Shown here: positions 1 to 5,199 of the stretch, piece after piece
Numbering within the stretch: position 1 is the stretch's first letter
Layout: each line of letters opens with the position of its first letter
Source: Cytophagales bacterium
Lineage (GTDB): Bacteria; Bacteroidota; Bacteroidia; Cytophagales; UBA9547
Assembly (NCBI GenBank): GCA_025360395.1
Contig: JANYCH010000197.1
Span: 1-5,199 of the forward strand
Direction: 5' to 3'
Length of the DNA stretch: 5,199 bases
Translations under genes and position numbers: made by a program
Notes under the pieces: generated by a model
What the model was told of the DNA's origin: nothing
Seen by the model: the letters and a program-made list of their open reading frames with translations, nothing else
The model's database searches: none

Positions 1-1661
1 ATTGCCACTTCAACCTTTGTATAGCATTTTTGTAGGTCTGTAAAACTTTTGGCGAGATTTGTATTGTTATTGGGGCATCCATCGCCGATAGAACCGGATG
101 GGCCACCAACAAGCCAACCTGGAATTGGATCTGCTATTCCATCAGCAGCAGAAACCCTGTGGTGGAAATTCATTACTTTTTTGCTTCCAAAACCTGTAAC
201 AAAAGAATAGCCGGTCGCATTCCTTCCTAAAATATAATCAACCTGGGATAATACAGCTTTGGCATAATCTATGTTCTTATTTATAAAATAAGCGTTTAAC
301 AAAATCATTCCCTCATTTGCTGCTTGCGAGTTGCTTCCCCAGGTAAAATCAGAATTGCCATTTACGCCCATTACCACTTTATAAGGTGAAGAATTTTTCT
401 GATAGTTTGTAAACTTGTCGGCAAGTGTTACGAGTTTGTTAATAGCATTTGTACTGTCGGCCATGCCTTTGGCTGTCAGAATCTTTCTGTTAAAAACCAG
501 GGAAAACAAACCCAATGTCCTGACGCTAGACCAGGTAGGTATACCATAACTTTGAGAATTATTGAATTTATAAAATGAATCATCTTTAGTCGCTAAATAC
601 AATTCATTCCCAGCCCATTCTAGTTCATCTGTTACATTTCCATCTCCATAGCCACCGGTTACAATAGCCGGATCTCCTCCCTGCATAGCAGGATTATTAA
701 AATAGACGGTTGGATTCGCTAAGCCCCAGGCATATGCCTTTTTCGCTGCATCAAGACAGGTGTTCGCATAAACCAAATCAAAATCTTTATATAACCGATA
801 CGCAACTGCCATTACCGCAGCAAAATCACAAGCAGAACTAGTTGATTTTTGTACCACGTACCGGGTTTCTATGGCATCTGAAGGCATAATAAATGGATCA
901 AAATCTGCATTGGTTTTTTTATTATAGATTCCACCATCATTCGGATCTTGCATTGTCAGCATCCAATCAAGGTTCCATTTAATTTCATCCAGAATATCAG
1001 GCATTTTGTTGTTGCTTTCAGGAATATTTAAATAAAGAGTATCATAATACTGCTTAAAATGTTCGTAGGAAGCAAGAAGCGAATAAGTGCTAATTCCCGA
1101 ATTGACTATATAGCTGTTGTAATCGCCTGCATCGTACCAGCCTTTTGGAGTGGATAAAATTGTTCCGGCAGGTCTCTTAACCGATGCCGCAGCTGCATGA
1201 ACAAATACTTCATTATCAGGATGCCCTTCAGCCCGGGACCAAATTCCTGCATATTTTGAATCTATTGCAGTTGAACTTCTGTTGTAATAAAAAGCTTTTA
1301 TAATAGCCTTATTTAACGGTACAAAAACTTTTTCTTGAATTACAAATGGATAAGAATAACCAAGTCCATCAACTGCCAGTATATAATTTCCGGGAGCATT
1401 AAAATTTGAGAAATCTGCAGTTTTTACGTTTTCGCCCGATTGATCCCAAAGAACTGACGAACTTAAAGTCCCAGAAGAATAGACAGTGTTCTGATCCAAA
1501 GATTTTATTTTGTAAGTTGAAGCCGTTGAATTGATGATTGCCGCGATTTTTGGCCCATTATTGTAGAAACCAATCTGGTTGATCCTAATGTCTTTACTTT
1601 GCTGGGCAAGAACATTTACAATACTGCAAATGATAAAAGTAATTCGTAATGTATAATTCAT
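1..1661 (-). CDS. Secreted GH9 endoglucanase (cellulase) with N-terminal Ig-like domain, 3' end beyond window
   Basis: The minus-strand frame stays open from the ATG at 1661-1659 for 553 codons to the left edge, so the C-terminus is missing. Residues 1-19 form a signal peptide with probable cleavage after VLA19, giving an exported enzyme. Residues of about 24-108 (starting IRINQIGF) match the Ig-like CelD_N domain, and about 115 onward is the GH9 (alpha/alpha)6 catalytic domain. Recognisable GH9 motifs are WYDAGDYN (D177 and D180, the catalytic water/base aspartates in this family), PDILDEIKWNLDWML (about 219-234), TGGYGDGNVTDELEWAGNEL, TWGSNSQAANEGMIL, GRNATGYSFVTGFG (479-492), FHHR (499-502) and PGWLVGGP. 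E551 in CYTKVEVA aligns with the family's acid glutamate, so only a short catalytic tail, and perhaps a sorting domain, lies outside. The family inverts and hydrolyses beta-1,4-glucans, so cellulose or a related glucan is the likely substrate. Oddity: V550 replaces the Asn usually found before the Glu. Family assignment is firm; substrate is inferred. Confidence 0.93.
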   Translation of the reverse strand, partial: MNYTLRITFIICSIVNVLAQQSKDIRINQIGFYNNGPKIAAIINSTASTYKIKSLDQNTVYSSGTLSSSVLWDQSGENVKTADFSNFNAPGNYILAVDGLGYSYPFVIQEKVFVPLNKAIIKAFYYNRSSTAIDSKYAGIWSRAEGHPDNEVFVHAAAASVKRPAGTILSTPKGWYDAGDYNSYIVNSGISTYSLLASYEHFKQYYDTLYLNIPESNNKMPDILDEIKWNLDWMLTMQDPNDGGIYNKKTNADFDPFIMPSDAIETRYVVQKSTSSACDFAAVMAVAYRLYKDFDLVYANTCLDAAKKAYAWGLANPTVYFNNPAMQGGDPAIVTGGYGDGNVTDELEWAGNELYLATKDDSFYKFNNSQSYGIPTWSSVRTLGLFSLVFNRKILTAKGMADSTNAINKLVTLADKFTNYQKNSSPYKVVMGVNGNSDFTWGSNSQAANEGMILLNAYFINKNIDYAKAVLSQVDYILGRNATGYSFVTGFGSKKVMNFHHRVSAADGIADPIPGWLVGGPSGSIGDGCPNNNTNLAKSFTDLQKCYTKVEVA

Positions 1662-1682
1662 TTTGCTATTAATTAGATATAA

Positions 1683-1690
1683 CAAATCTA
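1683..1690 (-). promoter_or_regulatory. Possible Bacteroidota -7 element for the GH9 gene
   Basis: Read on the minus strand, TAGATTTG fits the Bacteroidota -7 consensus TAnnTTTG exactly and lies 21 bases before the GH9 ATG. That would give a very short leader. No TTG was found at the usual -33 spacing, and the region is AT-rich enough for chance matches, so this is a weak call. No Shine-Dalgarno-like sequence precedes the ATG, which is normal in this phylum. Confidence 0.3.
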
Positions 1691-1787
1691 ACAAATTATA
1701 TTACGATAAGTAGATGAGTTCCGGTGAATATTTCTGGTTAGTTTATAAAGCAAAAATATTTTAACAGCTGTTTTTAATAATTAATGA

Positions 1788-1795
1788 TATATTTG
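1788..1795 (+). promoter_or_regulatory. Possible Bacteroidota -7 element for the small sorting-domain gene
   Basis: TATATTTG fits the TAnnTTTG consensus exactly and lies 61 bases before the proposed TTG start at 1857, leaving a leader of roughly 55 bases. No convincing -33 TTG lies 19-23 bases upstream. In such AT-rich DNA a chance match is possible. Confidence 0.3.
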
Positions 1796-1856
1796 TTATT
1801 AGTTAAACCAAGGCACAGAATTTTACGTTAGTATAAATTATAACCTAAAATAGCAT

Positions 1857-2222
1857 TTGAAAATAATTTTCCACATATTCTTTTTGACTTTTGCTTTTAG
1901 AGCCTATTGCCAGCCTCCTGTGGATAATAATGCACAGGTGAATGGTTTAGAAGCTATTTCATCTGTTGAAAGCAGTTTGAAAATATATCCAAATCCTGCC
2001 AAAAATATTCTGACAATTAACATGCGCTTACCTTCTGTTTCAAGTGCAAAAATTTCTTTGTATGATATGTTGGGTAATGAAGTTGAAGTTTTCGCAGATA
2101 ATGTGAGCGGGATTTTTGAAAAGACCTTTGACATACATGCTGTTAGGACTGGAATTTATTTCATCAGGATTAATTATGAAAACGGACAAAGCACTATCGT
2201 ACGAAAAATAATAGTGCAATAA
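1857..2222 (+). CDS. Minimal T9SS cargo: signal peptide plus type A sorting domain
   Basis: This 121-residue protein has a signal peptide at residues 1-18/19 (K2, hydrophobic core IIFHIFFLTFAF, AxC site at AYC18), a linker of about 20 residues, and then a type IX secretion type A sorting domain from about 41 to the end. Sorting-domain hallmarks are KIYPNP (42-47), the GNEV turn (73-76), RTGIYFIRI (97-105) and the terminal KIIVQ. In this family the domain directs export through the T9SS outer-membrane channel and is then removed or attached to the surface. The start is inferred: TTG at 1857 directly follows an in-frame TAG at 1851, and the first in-frame ATG (residue 56) would lose the signal peptide and part of the sorting domain. 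The Cys is not in a proper lipobox (RAYC), so a lipoprotein is unlikely. There is no recognisable passenger domain, and the role is unknown. It is divergent from the GH9 gene and 108 bases before pdhA. Confidence 0.82.
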   Translation: MKIIFHIFFLTFAFRAYCQPPVDNNAQVNGLEAISSVESSLKIYPNPAKNILTINMRLPSVSSAKISLYDMLGNEVEVFADNVSGIFEKTFDIHAVRTGIYFIRINYENGQSTIVRKIIVQ

Positions 2223-2260
2223 TATACTTTTACAACCACTGATTTCTAAATCCCCTGAAA

Positions 2261-2292
2261 TTGGTTTATTCTTTCTTTTATCATTAATATTG
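2261..2292 (+). promoter_or_regulatory. Possible Bacteroidota promoter for pdhA
   Basis: TTG at 2261-2263 and TAATATTG at 2285-2292 are separated by 21 bases, within the range for the Bacteroidota -33/-7 pair; the -7 element has one mismatch to TAnnTTTG. Transcription would start about 30 bases before the pdhA ATG. No terminator was found between the sorting-domain gene and pdhA, so some read-through from upstream is also possible. Confidence 0.3.
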
Positions 2293-2330
2293 CAATCAGA
2301 ACCTATCTTTTTAAGATTTAGCATAATCCT

Positions 2331-3362
2331 ATGGCCGAAGTTAAAGAAGTGGCAAAAGCCAATACAGATCAATACAAGAAATTTGGAAAAGATCAATACA
2401 TGTTCTGGTACGAGAACATGCAAACGATCCGTAAGTTTGAAGAAAAGGCTGGTCAATTATATGGTCAACAAAAGATTAAAGGATTTTGTCATTTGTATAT
2501 TGGACAGGAAGCCTGTGCTTCCGGTGCTGTTTCTGCATTAAGAAAAGGAGATAAATATATAACAACTTATCGCGACCACGGTATACCACTTGCCTTGGGA
2601 ACTACTGCCAAATCTATTATGGCAGAGCTTTATGGTAAAGCAACGGGTTGTTCCAAAGGAAAAGGTGGTTCAATGCACATTTTTGATAAGGAAAATGGTT
2701 TTGTAGGAGGCCATGGTATTGTAGGTGGTCAAATCCCTTTAGGTGCCGGATTGGCATTTGCTGAAATGTATAATAAAACCGGTAATCTTTGTGTGACCTA
2801 CATGGGAGATGGTGCCGTTCGTCAGGGAGCACTTCATGAAACCTTTAATATGGCTATGATGTGGAAAATCCCTGTAATTTTTGTTATTGAGAATAATGGT
2901 TATGCCATGGGAACCTCTGTTAAAAGGACTTCAAATGTAACAGAACTTTACACAATAGGTGAATCTTATGACATGCCTTCCTATGCAGTTGATGCAATGC
3001 GGGTCGAAGAAGTGCATGTAGCTATTGCAAGGGCTGCCGAAAGGGCTAGAAAAGGAGAGGGGCCAACATTGCTTGAATTTAAAACATATCGTTATAAAGG
3101 ACATTCCATGTCAGATCCTGCAAAGTACAGGACAAAAGAAGAATTGGAATCATACAAATTGCAGGATCCAATTGAGCAAGTTAGAGAGGTGATTTTGAAA
3201 AATAAATACGCTTCAGCAGCTGACTTGGAAGCTATAGATGCGAAAATTAAGGTTGTAGTAGATGAATCAGTTAAGTTTGCTGAAGAGTCTCCTTTCCCTG
3301 ATCCATCAGAAGCCTACAAAGATGTTTATGTTCAAACTGATTATCCATATAATATAGATTAG
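2331..3362 (+). CDS. pdhA: Pyruvate dehydrogenase E1 component, alpha subunit
   Basis: PdhA is the thiamine-diphosphate-binding subunit of the E1 heterotetramer. E1 decarboxylates pyruvate and passes the acetyl group to lipoyl-E2 in the cytoplasmic pyruvate dehydrogenase complex. The 343-residue length is normal for the family. Visible hallmarks are FEEKAGQLYG (36-45), IGQEA (57-61), the YRDHG active-site segment (80-84), GKGGSMH (110-116), and the thiamine-diphosphate/Mg motif running from GDG (159-161) to ENNGYAMGTS (187-196). The conserved loop YRYKGHSMSDP (253-263) corresponds to the region phosphorylated in mitochondrial E1, but bacterial enzymes are not generally regulated that way. The ATG at 2331 is supported by the basic, polar N-terminal extension typical of Bacteroidota homologues; no Shine-Dalgarno site is present. 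E1-beta and E2 are not adjacent: a strong terminator and then an insertion sequence follow. Branched-chain 2-oxoacid E1-alpha is the main alternative, but the sequence fits PdhA better. Confidence 0.95.
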   Translation: MAEVKEVAKANTDQYKKFGKDQYMFWYENMQTIRKFEEKAGQLYGQQKIKGFCHLYIGQEACASGAVSALRKGDKYITTYRDHGIPLALGTTAKSIMAELYGKATGCSKGKGGSMHIFDKENGFVGGHGIVGGQIPLGAGLAFAEMYNKTGNLCVTYMGDGAVRQGALHETFNMAMMWKIPVIFVIENNGYAMGTSVKRTSNVTELYTIGESYDMPSYAVDAMRVEEVHVAIARAAERARKGEGPTLLEFKTYRYKGHSMSDPAKYRTKEELESYKLQDPIEQVREVILKNKYASAADLEAIDAKIKVVVDESVKFAEESPFPDPSEAYKDVYVQTDYPYNID

Positions 3363-3392
3363 GTACAAGTTATATAAATAATTATTATTTAG

Positions 3393-3415
3393 GGCAGCCA
3401 AAAGCTGCCTTTTTT
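3393..3415 (+). terminator. Intrinsic terminator of pdhA
   Basis: A perfect 6-bp GC-rich stem (GGCAGC at 3393-3398 with GCTGCC at 3404-3409), a CAAAA loop and six T residues lie 31 bases after the pdhA stop codon. This is a classic Rho-independent terminator and suggests that pdhA transcripts end here. Confidence 0.9.
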
Positions 3416-3436
3416 GTGTCTCAAGGAGAATGAATT

Positions 3437-3469
3437 AAAAAGGGGCTGTCCAAAAAGGGCAGCCCCTTT
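3437..3469 (+). repeat. Left terminal inverted repeat of the insertion sequence
   Basis: The repeat matches the reverse complement of 5166-5198 at 32 of 33 positions; the only difference is C3465, where the right end gives T. It is internally palindromic and therefore also forms the hairpin at 3439-3469. Confidence 0.92.
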
Positions 3470-3476
3470 ATTTTTT
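3439..3476 (+). terminator. Inward-facing hairpin terminator in the left repeat
   Basis: In plus-strand RNA, GGGGCTGTCC (3442-3451) pairs with GGGCAGCCCC (3457-3466) around an AAAAA loop, with a single U-G wobble at 3449/3459. Three more A-U pairs (3439-3441 with 3467-3469) extend the stem to 13 bp. A T-rich tract, TTTATTTTTT (3467-3476), follows. This should stop transcription entering from the pdhA side just before the transposase gene. Confidence 0.8.
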
Positions 3477-3498
3477 CCTAAAATATCTTTATTTTAGG
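3477..3498 (+). promoter_or_regulatory. Hairpin just before the transposase start codon
   Basis: CCTAAAATA (3477-3485) and TATTTTAGG (3490-3498) form a perfect 9-bp stem with a TCTT loop, ending three bases before the ATG at 3502. In a read-through RNA this would occupy the ribosome-binding region. TATCTTTA at 3484-3491, inside the hairpin, is one mismatch from the Bacteroidota -7 consensus; transcripts starting there would lack the hairpin. That promoter role is an inference, and no -33 TTG was seen at suitable spacing. Confidence 0.6.
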
Positions 3499-3501
3499 AT
3501 T

Positions 3502-5166
3502 ATGAAAGCAAGACAAAATTTACACTTCAAGGAGTTAACTTCTAGTCAGGTGGTTTTGTTTCCCACCCATCTTGACGAGAAGATTTCAGCCAATCACCCA
3601 GTGCGTTTGGTGAGTCAGATAGTAGATCAACTTGATATTGAAGATATTATAGCTACCTACAAAGGTGGTGGTACAAGCAGTTTTCATCCCAGGATGATGA
3701 TTAAAGTGCTGTTTTACAGTTACTTTAATAATATTTACTCTTGTCGGAATATAGCCCAGCTCCTCGAAGAGAACATTCATCTTATGTGGTTGTCGGGCAA
3801 TAGCACACCGGACTTTCGGACAATAAATGACTTCAGAGGCAAAAGGCTTAAAGAGAAGATCCAGCGTCTTTTTGCAGATATAGTCCGCCTAATGGCAGAT
3901 CTGGGATATGTAAGCCTGAACAAACAATTTATAGACGGTACTAAAATAGAGGCAGCATCTAACAAATATACTTTTGTATGGAAAGGTTCTGTAGAGAAAA
4001 ACAAAGCTAAACTTGAAGAAAAGATCAAAAGCATTGTTACAGACATCGAAGAGAGCATCAAAACAGATAAGATTGAATTAAAGAACCAACCAGTTGAAAA
4101 CAAGATTGATAGGGCACTATTGAAGGAAAAAATTGAGCAACTGAATAAACAAAGGGAAATGCTCTGCAAACCAGTGCAAAAGAAGTTGACCCAACTTCAA
4201 GAAGAGCATCTTCCCCGGCTGGAACGATATGATCAGGAGCTTAAGACCCTTGGGGAAAGGAACAGTTATTCCAAAACGGACCCCGACGCCACCTTTATGC
4301 GTATGAAAGAGGACCACATGATGAACGGTCAGCTCAAACCAGCATATAATGTACAGATAAGCACTGAAAATCAAATAATTACCAACTTCAGTCTTCACCA
4401 AAGGCCAGGGGATACGGCTACATTGATTTCACACCTGAACCAATTCCATGCCCACTACGGCAAACATTCCCAGCAGGTAATAGCAGATGCCGGATATGGG
4501 AGCGAACAGAACTATGAATACCTGCAAAAGAATGGTACAGAGGCATTTGTGAAGTATAATTATTTCCATAAAGAACAGAAGAAGGGTTTTAAGAAGGATT
4601 TATTCCATCCTGAAAACCTTTTTTACAATAAAGAAAAAGACTTTTATGTATGCCCCATGGGTCAGCAGATGCGCAAGGTGAAAGAGTCCACCAGAAAATC
4701 AGACTTGGGACACCAATCTCAAATATCTCATTATAAGGCTGTTAATTGCAATGACTGCCCACTACGAGGGCAATGCCATAAAGGTCGGGAAGATCGAATA
4801 ATAGAGATAAACTACCGACTGAAAGAACTTAAAAGCCAAGCAAGGGAAAGACTGACCAGTGAAGAAGGGATTGCATTAAGAAAACAACGGGCGATAGAAC
4901 CAGAATCAGTGTTTGGGCAATTAAAAAGCAACAGCAAGTACAATCGCTTTAGGATGTATGGCAAGGACAAAATAGAAATAGACCTGGGCTTAGCAGCAAT
5001 AGCACATAATCTTAAGAAAATGGTTAAAAAGAAAGCTGAAAAAGCACCCAAAAACGGGTCTTTTTATTTATTCAACTTATACTTGCTAATTTTGATGATC
5101 AAAAATGACATTTCATACCTTCTCAAAGATCAATCATGTCTGATCTATAAAACATCTTCAAATTAA
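3502..5166 (+). CDS. IS1182-family DDE transposase
   Basis: This 554-residue protein catalyses cutting and joining of the element's ends. Residues of about 15-135 form the N-terminal DUF772-type helical domain (HPVRLV, MMIKVLFYSYFNNIYSCRNI, NDFRGKRL). The RNase H-like DDE core is visible: D145 in FIDGTKIEA, D329 in VIADAGYGSEQN and E468 in the RAIEPESVFGQLK segment, followed by RFRMYG and AAIAHNLKKM. A lysine/glutamate-rich, probably coiled-coil insertion occupies about 163-255. A four-Cys group (C384, C416, C419, C425; CPMG then CNDCPLRGQC) looks like the zinc-ribbon segment common in this family. The C-terminal tail of about 45 residues is hydrophobic and less conserved in appearance. The ATG at 3502 lies 32 bases inside the left repeat, and the stop codon touches the right repeat. 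No frameshift or stop interrupts it, so it is probably functional. Confidence 0.94.
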   Translation: MKARQNLHFKELTSSQVVLFPTHLDEKISANHPVRLVSQIVDQLDIEDIIATYKGGGTSSFHPRMMIKVLFYSYFNNIYSCRNIAQLLEENIHLMWLSGNSTPDFRTINDFRGKRLKEKIQRLFADIVRLMADLGYVSLNKQFIDGTKIEAASNKYTFVWKGSVEKNKAKLEEKIKSIVTDIEESIKTDKIELKNQPVENKIDRALLKEKIEQLNKQREMLCKPVQKKLTQLQEEHLPRLERYDQELKTLGERNSYSKTDPDATFMRMKEDHMMNGQLKPAYNVQISTENQIITNFSLHQRPGDTATLISHLNQFHAHYGKHSQQVIADAGYGSEQNYEYLQKNGTEAFVKYNYFHKEQKKGFKKDLFHPENLFYNKEKDFYVCPMGQQMRKVKESTRKSDLGHQSQISHYKAVNCNDCPLRGQCHKGREDRIIEINYRLKELKSQARERLTSEEGIALRKQRAIEPESVFGQLKSNSKYNRFRMYGKDKIEIDLGLAAIAHNLKKMVKKKAEKAPKNGSFYLFNLYLLILMIKNDISYLLKDQSCLIYKTSSN

Positions 5167-5198
5167 AAGAGGCTGCCCTTTTTGGACAGCCCCTTTTT
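5166..5198 (-). repeat. Right terminal inverted repeat of the insertion sequence
   Basis: The reverse complement matches 3437-3469 at 32 of 33 positions. It begins on the last base of the transposase stop codon. Position 5199 is one further T, so the true outer end may lie at or just beyond the window edge. Confidence 0.92.
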
Positions 5199-5199
5199 T
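5166..5199 (+). terminator. Right-end hairpin, probable transposase terminator
   Basis: In plus-strand RNA, AAAG-A-GGCTG-C-CC pairs with GG-A-CAGCC-C-CTTT around a TTTTT loop, with two A/C mismatches (5170/5192 and 5176/5186), and is followed by at least six T residues. It should end the transposase message. In minus-strand RNA entering from the right flank, both mismatches become G-U pairs, giving a stronger hairpin. Confidence 0.7.

Larger units (their letters stand above)
1662..1856. other. AT-rich divergent intergenic region
   Basis: These 195 bases separate the GH9 gene (minus) from the small sorting-domain gene (plus), so both promoters should lie here. The stretch is strongly AT-rich and carries one TAnnTTTG-type element on each strand. 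No clear operator palindrome, RNA gene or further coding frame was seen. Confidence 0.6.
3437..5199 (+). mobile_element. IS1182-like insertion sequence, apparently complete
   Basis: The element is about 1.76 kb, with terminal inverted repeats of about 33 bp enclosing one intact transposase gene that fills nearly all of it. The length, single long DDE transposase and organisation fit the IS1182 family. It lies about 21 bases after the pdhA terminator in the same orientation as pdhA. The exact outer boundary is uncertain because both ends are runs of A/T (five A on the left, six T on the right), and the right flank is not in the window, so a target duplication cannot be tested. An uninterrupted reading frame and near-identical ends suggest a recent and possibly still active insertion. 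Confidence 0.9.

Noticed and set aside
1770..1806. Imperfect AT-rich palindrome in the divergent intergenic region as an operator
   Set aside because: The symmetry is weak and expected by chance in such AT-rich sequence.
1857..1920. Lipoprotein signal at Cys18 of the small protein
   Set aside because: The residues before Cys (R-A-Y) do not fit a lipobox, and an ordinary signal peptidase site fits better.
2223..2330. Possible terminator after the sorting-domain gene (ATTTC/GAAAT pairing near 2244-2260)
   Set aside because: The stem is only about 5 bp, AT-rich, and not followed by a clean T run.
1904..2456. Overlapping minus-strand open frames opposite the sorting-domain gene and the start of pdhA
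   Set aside because: They have no recognisable domains and lie opposite confidently assigned genes, so they are antisense shadows.
2290..2541. Plus-strand 83-codon frame overlapping the start of pdhA
   Set aside because: It is an out-of-frame shadow of pdhA with no family resemblance.
3586..5051. Several minus-strand open frames within the transposase gene
   Set aside because: Their composition is that expected opposite a real gene; the plus-strand transposase accounts for the region.
3437..5199. Possible cargo or accessory gene in the insertion sequence
   Set aside because: The transposase fills the space between the repeats, leaving no room for another gene.

Overview
The window looks like a chromosomal segment of a low-GC member of the Bacteroidota. 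The evidence is a small protein ending in a type IX secretion (T9SS) type A sorting domain, the absence of convincing Shine-Dalgarno sites before the main genes, TAnnTTTG-like -7 elements, and a Bacteroidota-style pyruvate dehydrogenase E1-alpha encoded apart from E1-beta. Genus cannot be fixed from the sequence; the Cytophagales/Sphingobacteriales side of the phylum is a guess.

Layout: (1) positions 1-1661, minus strand: a secreted glycoside hydrolase family 9 (GH9) endoglucanase with an N-terminal Ig-like domain. It is open through the left edge and covers nearly the whole catalytic domain, including the probable acid glutamate. (2) 1662-1856: an AT-rich divergent intergenic region with one possible Bacteroidota promoter element on each strand. 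(3) 1857-2222, plus: a 121-residue protein, probably started by TTG, made almost entirely of a signal peptide and a T9SS sorting domain. (4) 2331-3362, plus: pdhA, a complete pyruvate dehydrogenase E1-alpha, followed by a strong intrinsic terminator at 3393-3415. (5) 3437 to the right edge: an apparently complete IS1182-like insertion sequence of about 1.76 kb, with roughly 33-bp terminal inverted repeats and an intact 554-residue DDE transposase.

The genes do not form one pathway. The GH9 enzyme and the sorting-domain protein are both exported and share a divergent promoter region; pdhA is central metabolism and appears to be a single-gene unit. The most informative structure is in the insertion sequence. 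Each terminal repeat is itself a hairpin that pairs better in RNA transcribed into the element than out of it. A second perfect 9-bp hairpin ends three bases before the transposase ATG. Together with the pdhA terminator this gives three successive hairpins between pdhA and the transposase, which suggests insulation of the transposase from outside transcription. No CRISPR array, tRNA, rRNA or recognisable defence system was seen.
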